From contig JAGKQI010000094.1 in assembly GCA_018806915.1 (NCBI GenBank), forward strand, positions 496,001-560,000: 64,000 bases of DNA. The letters run 5' to 3'. Positions 1 to 14,096 of the stretch are shown in pieces. The translations under genes were made by a program, and so were the position numbers. Under the pieces are notes generated by a model, which did no database searches, had not been told where the DNA came from, and saw only the letters and a list, made by a program, of their open reading frames with translations. Numbering within the stretch: position 1 is the first letter of the stretch; each line of letters begins with the position of its first letter. This stretch comes from Phytophthora colocasiae (Eukaryota; Oomycota; Peronosporomycetes; Peronosporales; Peronosporaceae).

Positions 1-1200
1 GGTCCTTTTACCATACTGCTAATACTGATTTCAATGTTCCTGTTCGAGTTCCTAGGTCCGCAGGATGAATGACATATCTCCTGTCCCTGACCATGGTGAT
101 GGTGGCTACGACGGTGAGGTAGGTTGGTAAATTGAAAACTGTTGGTGCTTGTTGCGTTCCCCAGCTCTGAGTTCTCTACTCTAAGGGAGATAATACATGT
201 TATTTTTTCGAGACGCAAACAAAGAGTATTCTGCGGGGATATGACCCAATGCGTGTCCTTCTGAATCAGGATACCTCCTCACCTGAAGGTGTTCTTTGAA
301 GGACGTCATCCGCATCTATAGAGTCTGCCACTGGATCTGTTCGATGCAAGTATTTAACGTCCACCGCAAGTGCTCCAGTTGACTGTTAGTTCTTCGTTTG
401 GGATCATCTAGGTTAACGTGAGTTCTCAAACTCTGCGGCGCAGAGTCTGTGACCATTGATGACAGTGCTGAAAATTCTTCCCCTGCTTTGATTATCCGAT
501 TGGCGGGGTCCAGGATAAATTGAAAGCGTTGAAATCGTCTGTCATTGCTTCATACTCCAGCAAACATCCATCCTGAAGACCTGGGAACGCTGCCAGGCCA
601 AACGCATGGACTATTCTTCCTTACTGTCTTTCGTCTTAAAAGCTTCGTCGTCGATCTAAGAATCCAGATACTTGGCCACACCACTATGGCTGCTGCTCCG
701 AAGTGGAAGGTGTAGTGTCTTCCTGTCCAACATTTTCGAGCCACTTGCTCGGTAAAGACGCCAATGTGTTCAAAGTAGTTGGCGTCGTGATACAAATGTG
801 TCATCGGCGATTCTCCTGGCCATCTCCGACGATCTCCTGCAAATGGATGATCACACGGCTTGAGATGGTGCGTAATGGAGTTCAGCCTGAACTTCAGCCC
901 TTGAATCCTACCTTCCCCGAAAACGCCTCGGTGGCATCTTCAGCCGTCGGCTGAGATGTCACACGGAACGCAAAATACTCCGGATGTGCATGGAGTCCGA
1001 ATCCATAAGAGTTCGCAATAGCGGATGAGCTCTTCTTGCCGTTTGTTGTAGTTTCTATCCCATTGGGGTAGCAAGACATGGCGTCGCAACAGATGAATGG
1101 TATTTTCTTAACGTTAACTTAATTCTACGCTGTGATCCATGTAAAAACACTCAACGGGGTTCATACTTGCCACCCCACCCTCGTAATCTTCATCTTCTCC
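1..1200. other. No recognisable gene
   Basis: Short open frames occur on both strands (for example 550-804 and 894-1079 on minus), but none has a family motif, and neighbouring frames would need several stops or shifts to join. It could be a decayed gene or plain intergenic DNA. Confidence 0.5.
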
Positions 1201-2016
1201 TTACAGCTGCAGCTGTGGGTGTCGTTTACTGAGCTTCAGCGCCGTTTTGAGTCCCGTCTTGACGTTCCTCCAGCGCTGACGTAGACTTTTGCCACTCTCT
1301 CGGTCATACACGACCACTTGGACTTGTTCATGGCCTTCAGCTTGATAGTGACTCGAGGATTTGGCACTCTTTACCACTGCCGTAGCTAAAGCCTTCCAGA
1401 AGCGCTTCTTCTGCATGGCAGAAGCCACTGCTGGCACAATCGTCCGTCCTGCACTCTCTTCCTCTTCAACTGGAGGAAACTTTGCCACAGCGGTAGATAC
1501 GTGACTATGCCAGCGATAGAACGCCGCAGCGTCTGGCATATAGAGCTGCACACTCGTAGCTGTTGCTGCATCTTGGAAATGCAATTGACGGGCATCATCA
1601 CCAACGTCTAGAGCAGTGACGCGCATTCGAACGAGAAGACTTTTAGCTGATGCGTCTTCGTAGCGATAAAGCCACAGAATATTGCCGCAAAAGACAGCAA
1701 AGACTCTCGTCCAGCAGTCCGGAAGTTCCACGGCGTCTCGTTGCCAATAGACCCAGTCACTAAGTGGTCGTTGCAATTGCACCAACACTTGGAGCTCTCT
1801 GGATTCCGAGTCGATGATGACTTCATTATCGAGATCTTGGTCTTCCTCCACGGAGTCGCTACCATTTGTCATCCACGTGGACCGCAGGGATTCACTGCGT
1901 GCGTTTTTCTGAGGAGAAGATACTTTTTGTATATTGTTATCATGACGGTGCGATCTTCTTTTGCAGCGATCAATTGGTCTGGCAACGTGCCGTCGAGTGA
2001 GAGAGGGGAAAGTCAT
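1201..2016 (-). CDS. PH-like domain protein (paralogue 1)
   Basis: Encodes about 271 residues from the ATG at 2014-2016. The middle third has the look of a pleckstrin-homology fold: a W-V-Y-W opening, then P-x-C-W-T-x-V-F-A-V, alternating strands, and an amphipathic helix near F-Y-R-W-H-S-H. PH domains usually bind phosphoinositides or proteins at membranes; that role is inferred from the fold only. The N-terminus is basic and looks disordered, and the C-terminus is also basic (K-T-G-L-K-T-A-L-K-L-S-K-R). The gene at 2964-3434 on the same strand shares the W-V-Y-W-x-R-D and C-W-T-x-V-F-A-V signatures, so the two are tandem paralogues. No introns are needed. Confidence 0.65.
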   Translation of the reverse strand: MTFPSLTRRHVARPIDRCKRRSHRHDNNIQKVSSPQKNARSESLRSTWMTNGSDSVEEDQDLDNEVIIDSESRELQVLVQLQRPLSDWVYWQRDAVELPDCWTRVFAVFCGNILWLYRYEDASAKSLLVRMRVTALDVGDDARQLHFQDAATATSVQLYMPDAAAFYRWHSHVSTAVAKFPPVEEEESAGRTIVPAVASAMQKKRFWKALATAVVKSAKSSSHYQAEGHEQVQVVVYDRESGKSLRQRWRNVKTGLKTALKLSKRHPQLQL

Positions 2017-2028
2017 TGCCACTTGCAC

Positions 2029-2963
2029 CGGAGCCAGACAATTGGGAAATGCTTACTGCTGAGGAAGGGGAAGGAGGCTGTGTGGGACAGCTCCAAAGCA
2101 CTGTCGCGCCTGGCTGCAGTGAAAATCGCAGTTTAAATCTGATAACGCCACCATGTCCACTTTGATGCGTGCTGATTGGTCTGGAGTTAAATATTCTATT
2201 TATGAAGACCAATCAGAATAAAGTAATGTATGCGTTTCCGGAGATTCATAGGAACTCAGGAGCTATACTGGACGTTGCTTTGCCTTTCGAGGCTGTCCGT
2301 GACGACCGCCATCATATATCAAAAGCGCTATCCGATGCACTTGAATGGAAACTTGATACCGCTCGAGAGACTTTGGATATCGCTTTTTCGAGGCGATTTG
2401 CTGGCGGTTGGTCTTGAGACCCGACGGTCTCACGGTCGGCCAGCTCCCACGCTATCCGACTTGGTTGGTCGACTTGTTCCAGCAGCCTTCAACTTAGCGA
2501 GTTGGACATCATCTGTTGGTGCTTGTGCCGCTGTCGTGGCGTATGAGAATGGGGATCTTAGCGCAGCTTGAAGGGGATCATCTCTAGGTTATCTAGCCTG
2601 GTGATATCGTACAGTGTTCTTCTCAAAGCATTATTTGCATTGCTTGTACATGAGTATTAACGCTTTTGGTTTACAGTACGCGGTACCGAGACGTTGAAGT
2701 GCTTTGCACGAAGCAGCCAAAATGTAGTGCCACGTGACCAACCCATGCTTGTCTCTGTTGCTCTTGCTCGACGGCTGCAACACGAACACAGACGATCGCT
2801 GAGTCAACAACGCTGACAGCTACCAAGAACGTTGTCTCAGTGCTGGTTGGCTTGATCCATGTAACTCGAACACTACACGTATAGGTACAAGCTCATGTTG
2901 TATGCTATAGCTTCATTCGCGTCGTACGCTGGCCTAAGGATTGCATCTCACAATTCAATGGCC
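2029..2963. other. Intergenic region between the PH-like genes
   Basis: I see no gene here. It separates the two minus-strand paralogues and should hold the promoter of the 1201-2016 gene. Open frames on plus (2169-2571) overlap one another and show no domain. Confidence 0.5.
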
Positions 2964-3434
2964 TTAGGCATTTGTCTTCCATCGCCTTATAATCTGAGCT
3001 ATTGCATCTTTACACCTCGTTCTCTTGGAAATGCGATTGTAGTTTTCCAACGTGCCGTGATAGTTACTTCTCCGTGGGAGATCTCCCACTTCGAACTTGC
3101 TCGTCTTGAAAAACGCCGCAGTTAGACCGGCAGCTTCTGACAGTTTCTTGTTCCAGAGATCCAATTCAACATCGCCATACAGACAGAGACAAAGCTCTTC
3201 TCCACTTGGATCAATCAGTCGCAGCAGCCTCCCTCCATCGCTAATGACTTTTCCGACAGCCACTTGTACTAACAGGCTTCGAGGTGCGGACTCCTTTCGT
3301 TGAAAAATCCACAAGAATGCATGGTCGACGACAGCGAACACCTTCGTCCAGCAGCATGGCGACCGCATAGGATCTCGCAGCCAATACACCCATCCTGCGA
3401 GCTGTGGTTCGTTTTGCTTCTGCTCTAGTCCCAT
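2964..3434 (-). CDS. PH-like domain protein (paralogue 2, short)
   Basis: 156 residues from the ATG at 3432-3434. Residues 14-40 repeat the signature of the neighbouring gene: G-W-V-Y-W-L-R-D, then C-C-W-T-K-V-F-A-V, then a strand ending in W-I-F. The rest matches a PH-like core followed by a basic tail (I-I-R-R-W-K-T-N-A). It lacks the long N-terminal extension of paralogue 1. Either it is a naturally short protein or upstream exons were lost. Function unknown beyond a probable lipid- or protein-binding fold. Confidence 0.6.
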   Translation of the reverse strand: MGLEQKQNEPQLAGWVYWLRDPMRSPCCWTKVFAVVDHAFLWIFQRKESAPRSLLVQVAVGKVISDGGRLLRLIDPSGEELCLCLYGDVELDLWNKKLSEAAGLTAAFFKTSKFEVGDLPRRSNYHGTLENYNRISKRTRCKDAIAQIIRRWKTNA

Positions 3435-4230
3435 GTAAGTAGTCTCAGCGTAGTGGCTGATACATGCGCTTGTGTAGTGATGGCTAATTGTAGCAATTAC
3501 AATGGTAACGAAATGACCATCACTCGCCTGTCTACGTTGAAGCTAGACCATCACTCATGCTAGTCATCAGAAAAATGGGTACAAAAGTTACTATTGAGTG
3601 TTTTCAATACTGTAAGCAACAAAACAATACATTTTCAATTGCGTCTGATTCCTACATGTAGTAGTTGGACCCATTTTCTAGTTGCGCAGTCTTCCTGGTT
3701 GATCGTGCTTGCGCCAGAAGAAAAACGTTTTCTTGAACCAAGCCATGAAGTTCGCGTGTTGCTACCAAAGCTGGACCTCCAAGTCTTTCCTTTTGGTTTG
3801 AAGTGGAGTTTAACAAACTGCGAGCATCGGAAGGCACATCACCACTCTTGGTAGTCTGGGGGGGCTGCCGCCGCACCCGCAAGGCCTACCGCCAACTCCA
3901 TTGGGTGAAGGAAATATCAAGTTCAAGCATCTATGCCGAAGGGTCTCAGCTACGGTATGCAGATTTGCCTGGCAGATTTCCTAAGTGACGGCTTCAGGTG
4001 GCCGACGTCTTTTGAATTCTTTTGTGAGATTCATGATGGTCTACAACCAATAATGGCTCAGGTGCGTGCGACGGGCATATTCGCGCTGTATACCAGATAT
4101 TTGATCGAGTGCTGCCTCACCCAAATGTTGGAAATTAACAAGCCTCCACTCGAGGGATATTCCTACCGGTATTTGGTGTTCAGTCCGGAAAAGGAACGAG
4201 TTTCTTGAAGCGAGACGATTGGATCGACAT
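3435..4230. other. Region upstream of the PH-like gene and left flank of the Copia element
   Basis: No firm gene. A plus-strand frame at 3933-4208 has natural-looking composition but no recognised domain, and it ends 23 bp before the Copia insertion. If Copia and one target duplication are removed, a frame runs through the target site into 9191-9445, so Copia may have landed in an old gene. This is weak evidence. Confidence 0.35.
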
Positions 4231-4457
4231 TGTTGTTCGTGGGCAGACGATGTGCAAGCAGCGCACTGTAGGTCAGCTGCCAGGTGTGGCGATCAGCAGT
4301 TGCGCAAGATACCTCTCCCTGGACGACAACACTAGGCGAGGTCTCCCAGGTGATGTGTGTAGAAGATTGTGCGTTTCCCAACTATCCGTATAAATCGAGC
4401 TCACTCTGTGATTTGCGTTCGACCGGAGAAGACCTCCCTGTGTTCGTGTTTCCTACA
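4231..4457 (+). repeat. 5' LTR of Copia element
   Basis: 227 bp, TG...CA ends. It matches 8967-9190 with a few substitutions and small indels. It contains a TATA-like CCGTATAAATC segment near 4388, a plausible promoter. Confidence 0.92.
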
Positions 4458-4480
4458 GGTTAACAGCCGCAGTTCGCTTA

Positions 4481-8940
<4,460 letters not shown>

Positions 8941-8966
8941 CTCCTCGTGCGCTGCTTGTGGGGAGG

Positions 8967-9190
8967 TGTTGTTCGTGGGCAGACGATGTGCAAGCAGCGC
9001 ACTGTAGGTCAGCTGCCAGGTGTAGCGATCAGCAGTTGCGCAGATACCTCTCCTGACGACAACACTAGGCGAGGTCTCCCAGGTGATGTGTGTAGAAGTT
9101 TGTGCGTTTCCCAACTATCCGTATAAATCGAGCTCACTCTGTGATTTGCGTTCGACCGAGAAGACCCCCCCTGTGTTCGTGTTTCCTACA
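8967..9190 (+). repeat. 3' LTR of Copia element
   Basis: 224 bp copy of 4231-4457, preceded by the polypurine tract and followed by the GACAT target duplication. Confidence 0.92.
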
Positions 9191-9417
9191 GACATGACCT
9201 ACTCTACTACGTCGGTGAACCCTCACTCTCTGAAAGGGCTTGAATGTCCTCAAGCCCGAATTCACAAGACATTATCGGAATATGTATCGCTGCGACGCCT
9301 TCTCTCGGTTGTCCATGATGTGATGCTCCGAATGTTTTTTTTTTGGAGAATCAAAAGGGTTCTGCATAAGCAACAAGCAACGGAGGTGCATGCAATGTGC
9401 GAAAGGAGGCTTTATAC
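9191..9417. other. Right flank of Copia element
   Basis: A plus-strand frame continues to 9445 but no domain is recognisable. It may be the other half of the sequence Copia split. Confidence 0.35.
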
Positions 9418-9477
9418 TTTGAAGGTAAATCGAAAAGAGTATTGATATTAACTTGCCTAAAGTTTGTTTTCCTACTA

Positions 9478-10124
9478 CAGTGGTCACGGTAATTAGTCTC
9501 ATTGAAATTATTTTATGTGAGGTGCTTTTGGGGGAGTTCACATGAATTAGTCTGAGTGAGATTAATTACGAACAAAGATTATTTTTGGTGTTCTAAAATA
9601 ATCTCACTATCTAGATGTCGGCGAAAACTCTACCATCAGGCAAGGTGTTGATTGTAGCCTCCGATGCAAGGGATAGAAAGAAGGCCTTTCCTGGGTTCTT
9701 CAGCTTTCCTGACCACGAACCGTCCTTCCGAATAGCATCCTACCATTCATCGCCCTCGATAAGATCAATCTTCCTCTCATTCCACTTTCTTGACCAAACG
9801 TCCTTGATCTTTGCGATCACGAATGAATCCGCAGGCTGACAGAGGTCTGTAGCATTTGGTGGTAAGAACCGGAGGCGTACACCCGACCTACGTTCCCCGC
9901 CGAGGGACTCTAACCCTGGTGAAGTGATTGTGAGGGCTGTAATATAACCACTGCACCAGTGTCAAGCCCGATTATCAACTGAGATTATTTATGAACTTTA
10001 TGGAGTGAGATTAATTTTGCATTTCCAAAATTCTTGTACACGGTAATTAGTCTCGGTAAAGTGCAGTGAGATTATTTAGCGTATGAGATTATTTTGCAAC
10101 CTAGACTAATTACCGTGTGCACTG
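9478..10124. mobile_element. Non-autonomous TA-target DNA transposon (Tc1/mariner/pogo-like)
   Basis: The left end reads CAGTGGTCACGGTAATTAGT. The reverse complement of the right end reads CAGTGCACACGGTAATTAGT, giving inverted repeats of about 22 bp with two mismatches. TA flanks both sides (9476-9477 and 10125-10126). Removing the element and one TA gives CCTACTACTGCTAGCCAG, which matches the intact LTR copies, so the empty site confirms the boundaries. GAGATTATT-type subterminal repeats occur at both ends, and a further copy of the inner end sequence lies near 10038. There is no transposase frame. Confidence 0.85.
9612..9975 (-). mobile_element. tRNA-headed SINE-like sequence inside the DNA element
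   Basis: On the minus strand, 9958-9944 resembles a Pol III A box (TGGTGCAGTGGTTATA) and 9915-9904 a B box (GGTTAGAGTCCC), with tRNA-like spacing. A body of about 300 bp follows without coding capacity. The arrangement is that of a tRNA-derived SINE. I did not find a clear target duplication, and the exact 3' end is uncertain. Confidence 0.5.
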
Positions 10125-10266
10125 TACTGCTAGCCAGTCAAATAGGAGTAACCCTATGCTACCTCAATTAGCTGTATATGCATGTCAACTCGACCTCACT
10201 GAGGTCACAATCAGAGGAGTAAACCTCCAGGGCCTCTGTGAGGTCATAAACGGAGCCTCAAACTTT

Positions 10267-10414
10267 GGCCTTGAGATTTCTAATGATTACATCGTGAAAG
10301 CGTCATCATAGCTCACTGCAATGCTATGAGCCTCAAGGCTTTGAGATTCAAAGCCTTGCAGTGAGCTATGATGACGCTTTCACGCTAGATGTAATCATTA
10401 GAAATCTCAAGGCC
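10267..10414. repeat. Fold-back inverted repeat
   Basis: The arm 10267-10320 is repeated as a near-perfect reverse complement at 10357-10414, with a 36-bp spacer that itself holds a smaller perfect palindrome (CAAGGCTTTGA / TCAAAGCCTTG). This could be a fold-back mobile element or an inverted duplication. No coding frame. Confidence 0.8.
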
Positions 10415-10763
10415 AATTCGAGGGATCGAAGGAGTGTAATTGTAGTGTCTGCAGGGATTGAAGACACTCAAGGGGAGTCGGCGAACTCCCTGGAACTGTA
10501 CCCGAAGTCTATTTGGTAAATTGACAAGTGAAGTCTAGTGCTATTCTACATCTACACGGTGCCGGGGATATTATGACCAACGGTTGAACACGGTGAGTGT
10601 CATCATTGTTGCCGTTACGGTCACTGTTCGTCATCGATGTTGATACACAGATCTTACAGAATTCCTGTCAACATTGATTCCGTGACAGAGCTGTCGGGCT
10701 GGCTGTATGCTTTGGCTGCGCTACAGCAATCATGGCTGTGAGTTGTAGAGTTATGAACTAAGA

Positions 10764-10779
10764 GCTCATTCTGAAATCA
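10764..10779 (+). promoter_or_regulatory. Oomycete-type initiator upstream of the RxLR gene
   Basis: GCTCATTCTGAAATCA matches the oomycete initiator pattern (GCTCATT, pyrimidine, then A/T-rich). It ends 23 bp before the ATG, so transcription would start with a very short leader. Confidence 0.6.
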
Positions 10780-10802
10780 GCCAGCTACGCGTTTGGTCTA
10801 CG

Positions 10803-11693
10803 ATGCGTCTTTCCTTCTTCCTCACCGTGCTTGTGGCCACTTTCGTCGCAAGTATTGGGTCCACGCACGCTGTCAACCCCATACTCGACAATGGATCTCG
10901 CCGACTTCGTGAAATCCAAGAAGAACGAGATTTTAGCAGCGTCGTGACAAAGGTTATGGCAAACGTGAAGAGTGAGAAACTCATGACGAATTCAGGTAAG
11001 TTGGCGGAAGGTGTAAAGACAGCAGCAAAGGTCAGTGACGACCAGGCAGCCAAGTTAGCCAAGATCTTGTCAAATTCCGAGAAGGCAAGAACAGCTTTCA
11101 AAGTTAGTGATGATGAAATCGCCCGAATGACGGCTCTGGTCAAGAAAGCAAACGCTGAGGGTGGTATCGCTGATGATGAAGTGGCCAAGTTCGCAATGGT
11201 CCTCGCTGCGGCAAAGAAGAGCGCCAAAGCGACGGATGATCAGGTCTTCAACATCGCAAAGATGATGGCTAACGCGAAGAAGACGAATGAAGCTGTCAAA
11301 GCATCGGACGATGAGGTGCGTAAGGTGTCGGATATGTTCAAGACTGCAACTGGCGGTGCGACGGGTGCGGCGAAGTACACCGATGATGAAGTGGCCAAGC
11401 TTTCGCAAGCTCTGGCGGGGGCGCAACAGGGAGCTGCTCTCACGGATAAGCAAGTGGCCAAGGTGGTCAAAATGTTTACAGAAGCGAGACGTTTGGATTC
11501 GCTCAATAAGAGGCAAACTGCTAAGTTGGCACAACAGCTCGCCCCGGTGGCTGTGAAGGACAAGAAGTCGTGGAGCACCCTCAAGAAGGTTATCGTGGCC
11601 ACACTGGGTGCTACCGCTGGTGCAGCACTTATTTACGCGGTGGTCAAGCTGACGTCGAGTCCAGCTACCACTGCTCCATCTGCTGCGGCCTAG
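10803..11693 (+). CDS. RxLR-dEER effector with tandem repeats and a C-terminal hydrophobic segment
   Basis: 296 residues in one exon. Residues 1-23 form a signal peptide likely cut after T-H-A. R-R-L-R at 33-36 is the RxLR motif and E-E-R at 40-42 is the dEER motif, the pair that marks host-translocated oomycete effectors. Residues about 75-255 hold roughly six imperfect units of 28-36 residues, each opening with a D-D-E/Q-V-A-K-like core and predicted helical. The last 30 residues before the tail (near V-I-V-A-T-L-G-A-T-A-G-A) are hydrophobic enough for a membrane segment, unusual for this class. I do not see clear W/Y/L motifs. The gene is intact, has an initiator at 10764, and sits between repeats and the Myb gene. 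Host target unknown. Confidence 0.88.
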   Translation: MRLSFFLTVLVATFVASIGSTHAVNPILDNGSRRLREIQEERDFSSVVTKVMANVKSEKLMTNSGKLAEGVKTAAKVSDDQAAKLAKILSNSEKARTAFKVSDDEIARMTALVKKANAEGGIADDEVAKFAMVLAAAKKSAKATDDQVFNIAKMMANAKKTNEAVKASDDEVRKVSDMFKTATGGATGAAKYTDDEVAKLSQALAGAQQGAALTDKQVAKVVKMFTEARRLDSLNKRQTAKLAQQLAPVAVKDKKSWSTLKKVIVATLGATAGAALIYAVVKLTSSPATTAPSAAA

Positions 11694-12164
11694 ATCTTTG
11701 GAGTTATCTTTCAATGGTAACTTCATTTTGCTTCATACTTATGGAGGCAAGCGCCGAAAGTGCAGTACGCGCCCCACAGCCAGCTGCCACTGTTTTACTG
11801 CATGCATTTATAGGCATTGTCGCTCACTATCCAATAGTACAGTAGAAGCATAATTCAGTCACGTAAATCACACAGAAACAAAGACGAATGCGGATGTTGG
11901 CTCGTGTTTTGTTTCTTTGCTATGGTACGACATGACTTTATCAACAACTCGCGCCCTTTTTCCTTCTTGTCGCCCGTGCTGCGTTTCCGTATATATGAAG
12001 CAAACGCTATCTCTCCAGCGGGGCTCATGTTTCGCCGGTAAAGTGTGGCAAAAAAAAAACTATCGTATCTCGTTCACTAAATGGATCGTGTGTTGTGCTC
12101 CCCTGCAACATAAATTGACGAAAGTACAATAAGTATAGGCATCCAAGAAACAAAAAAAAAATAT
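11694..12164. other. 3' intergenic region shared by the RxLR and Myb genes
   Basis: The two genes converge here. A/T-rich runs near 12050 and 12150 may hold polyadenylation signals. No gene seen. Confidence 0.5.
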
Positions 12165-14096
12165 TCAGGTAACTGCAAACGTACCTGTTGACGACGAGTT
12201 TGCTCTTGCAGATGCACTACCACTTCCTCCCTGCATTAACAGGTCATCCACTGGGGACGAAGCTGCTCCCCCCAAACTCACACTGTTGCCATCAATGTGT
12301 TTGTCAGACTGTGCATTCGCTCCACGACCGCGGCTATCTGACGCACCTCGGGATGTACCACTTGGTTGGTGCGAGACTGCCGCCTGCGACTTCTGCTGCT
12401 GTTGAGAGCTATTGGAAGCTGCAGCGATTGCCGCAGCGAGTTGTTGCTGCTGCTGCTGCAGGTGCCGCTGCTGGAGCTGCTGTTGGAGTTGCTGCTGCTG
12501 GAGATGAGCTTGCTGACTCTGATTGTTTTGCGCCATCGAGTAGTAAAGTGACTGCTGGGGAACAATCTGGTTGCCAACGAGCTGGTAGCCTGGAATACCT
12601 GCACTAAACGCACCGCCGTGCGCATTCACTGTCTGATACTGCTGCTTGATATTCACTTGTTGCTGACCTCCATGTGCTCGCATTTGCATCTGCGCTTCCA
12701 GCTGCACCTGAGCGGCACGAGCCTGTGCATTTGCAATCGCTTGAGCCTGAGCATGGGCCTGAGCTTGTGCTTGAGCTTGGGCGTGAGCTTGGGCCTGGGC
12801 TTGTACGGACTGTTGCCGAGACTGCGTCGTAGTCATTTGCTGCATGCTCATACCCTGGGAAATGTGCGACGGGATTGAAAACGATCCAGCCAGATACAAG
12901 TTCGGGTCTGCAAACATGGCAGACGCTGCATTGCTGTTCTGCACCAAAAGAGCAGCGGCCTGCTGACTCGCTGACGTCACTGCAGATTGCGCTCTGCTTG
13001 TTACATTGACTGCTGCTGAAACTGCAGCCGTCAAGGCTGCCGTCGACGTATGAGTTGCTGTTCTTGAGGTTGTCGCCGTGGTCGCAGTCGTTGTTCCAGT
13101 GGCCGCAGAGCTCTCTGAAGTTGGTGTCGATTCAGCTGACGGCCTTCGATTAGCTGTTCCACCTCCATTAATCAGCAGTGAAGACGTGGCTCCTGCTCGC
13201 CTCATGGTCCGAAACTTGTCCTTCAGCTGCACGTTGGATCTATCGTTGAACTGTGGTCCCAGCTCCTTATCTACAAGAATGAGCGACCACACATTTCGTT
13301 GACCATTGTACTTCTTGACACCTTCCAACAACGCTCGCTCTTCGGTAGCTGAAAACGGTCGATACTTGCGGTGATTCTTCCGGTTCTCTGTGTACGCTGC
13401 AAGCTCAGGTCGCGTCTTGATCAATGTCCTCCACTTGTCCTTCAAATCTACTCCGCTCCGACCGTGAAACAAATGTCCTAAATGGGGATCTCGGAGGATG
13501 GAACTCCACGGACAACTGTCATCTGCATACCGCTGTACTCCCAACACTAGCGCTGTGACTTCGTGTGGACAATATTTCCGCCGCTTCCCCTTTACGCGTT
13601 CTCCGACATTTTCACAGGCAAATTCAGGTGAATTACGCGGAAAAGCATAACCGCCTCCTGCTGAAGCTCCCCCTGCAGTTGCCGCAGCATTTGCAGCACT
13701 CGCAGCATTTGTGGCGGCTTGCACAGCGGCCGTCACGAGGTTATTAGCTGTTGCACTTTGACCTAACGTCCCGGACGCTGTCCCCAGCGTTTGTGGATAT
13801 TGAAGAGACTGTTGCTGCTGCTGAAGTTGAGCTTGTTGCTGCAGCATATGAGCCTGTTGGTGAAGTTGGTATTGTTGTTGATGCTGTTGCTGCTGCTGGA
13901 GCTGCTGGAGCTGAAGCTGTTGCATCTCTGCTTCTTCCTTTAGTTGCTGTAAACGCGAGACTGTCTGCTGCTGGGGCTGCGATGCAGTAGCCGTTGCCGT
14001 TTGCTGGCCATTCACAGCTACTGTACTCGCCTTTGCTGGTGCTCGCGGCATGGTGTAGATAGATAGCGGGTCTGAAGCCTGCAGCATTGTATCCAT
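12165..14096 (-). CDS. Two-repeat Myb/SANT protein, telobox type, glutamine-rich
   Basis: 643 residues from the ATG at 14094-14096. Residues 44-100 are glutamine-rich and probably coiled coil. Two SANT/Myb repeats span about 174-226 and 244-300; each ends with the L-K-D-K-W/F-R-T signature (V-D-L-K-D-K-W-R and V-Q-L-K-D-K-F-R) typical of telobox proteins that bind telomere-like repeats. The C-terminal half is low complexity: alanine/threonine-rich, a Q-A-Q-A-H-A run around 445-475, then poly-Q. A nuclear DNA-binding role is well supported by the domains; telomere binding or transcription control is inference. The frame is intact. Confidence 0.85.
   Translation of the reverse strand: MDTMLQASDPLSIYTMPRAPAKASTVAVNGQQTATATASQPQQQTVSRLQQLKEEAEMQQLQLQQLQQQQQHQQQYQLHQQAHMLQQQAQLQQQQQSLQYPQTLGTASGTLGQSATANNLVTAAVQAATNAASAANAAATAGGASAGGGYAFPRNSPEFACENVGERVKGKRRKYCPHEVTALVLGVQRYADDSCPWSSILRDPHLGHLFHGRSGVDLKDKWRTLIKTRPELAAYTENRKNHRKYRPFSATEERALLEGVKKYNGQRNVWSLILVDKELGPQFNDRSNVQLKDKFRTMRRAGATSSLLINGGGTANRRPSAESTPTSESSAATGTTTATTATTSRTATHTSTAALTAAVSAAVNVTSRAQSAVTSASQQAAALLVQNSNAASAMFADPNLYLAGSFSIPSHISQGMSMQQMTTTQSRQQSVQAQAQAHAQAQAQAQAHAQAQAIANAQARAAQVQLEAQMQMRAHGGQQQVNIKQQYQTVNAHGGAFSAGIPGYQLVGNQIVPQQSLYYSMAQNNQSQQAHLQQQQLQQQLQQRHLQQQQQQLAAAIAAASNSSQQQQKSQAAVSHQPSGTSRGASDSRGRGANAQSDKHIDGNSVSLGGAASSPVDDLLMQGGSGSASARANSSSTGTFAVT

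Larger units (their letters stand above)
9418..10262 (-). repeat. Diverged solo LTR fragment of the gag-only retrotransposon, interrupted
   Basis: The pieces 9418-9477 and 10125-10262 align, in reverse orientation, to the LTR found four times at 50.6-58.7 kb: GGTAAAT...GTATTGATATT, CCTACTACTGCTAGCCAGTC and the CTCACTGAGGTC block. The copy is clearly older than the others. No gag or partner LTR is attached, so it is a solo or truncated LTR. The 647-bp DNA element at 9478-10124 splits it. Confidence 0.75.

Noticed and set aside
550..1079. Minus-strand frames as one broken gene
   Set aside because: Joining them needs several shifts and no family motif appears.
9893..9975. A functional tRNA gene on minus
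   Set aside because: A and B boxes are present, but no proper acceptor and anticodon stems can be drawn; a SINE head fits better.
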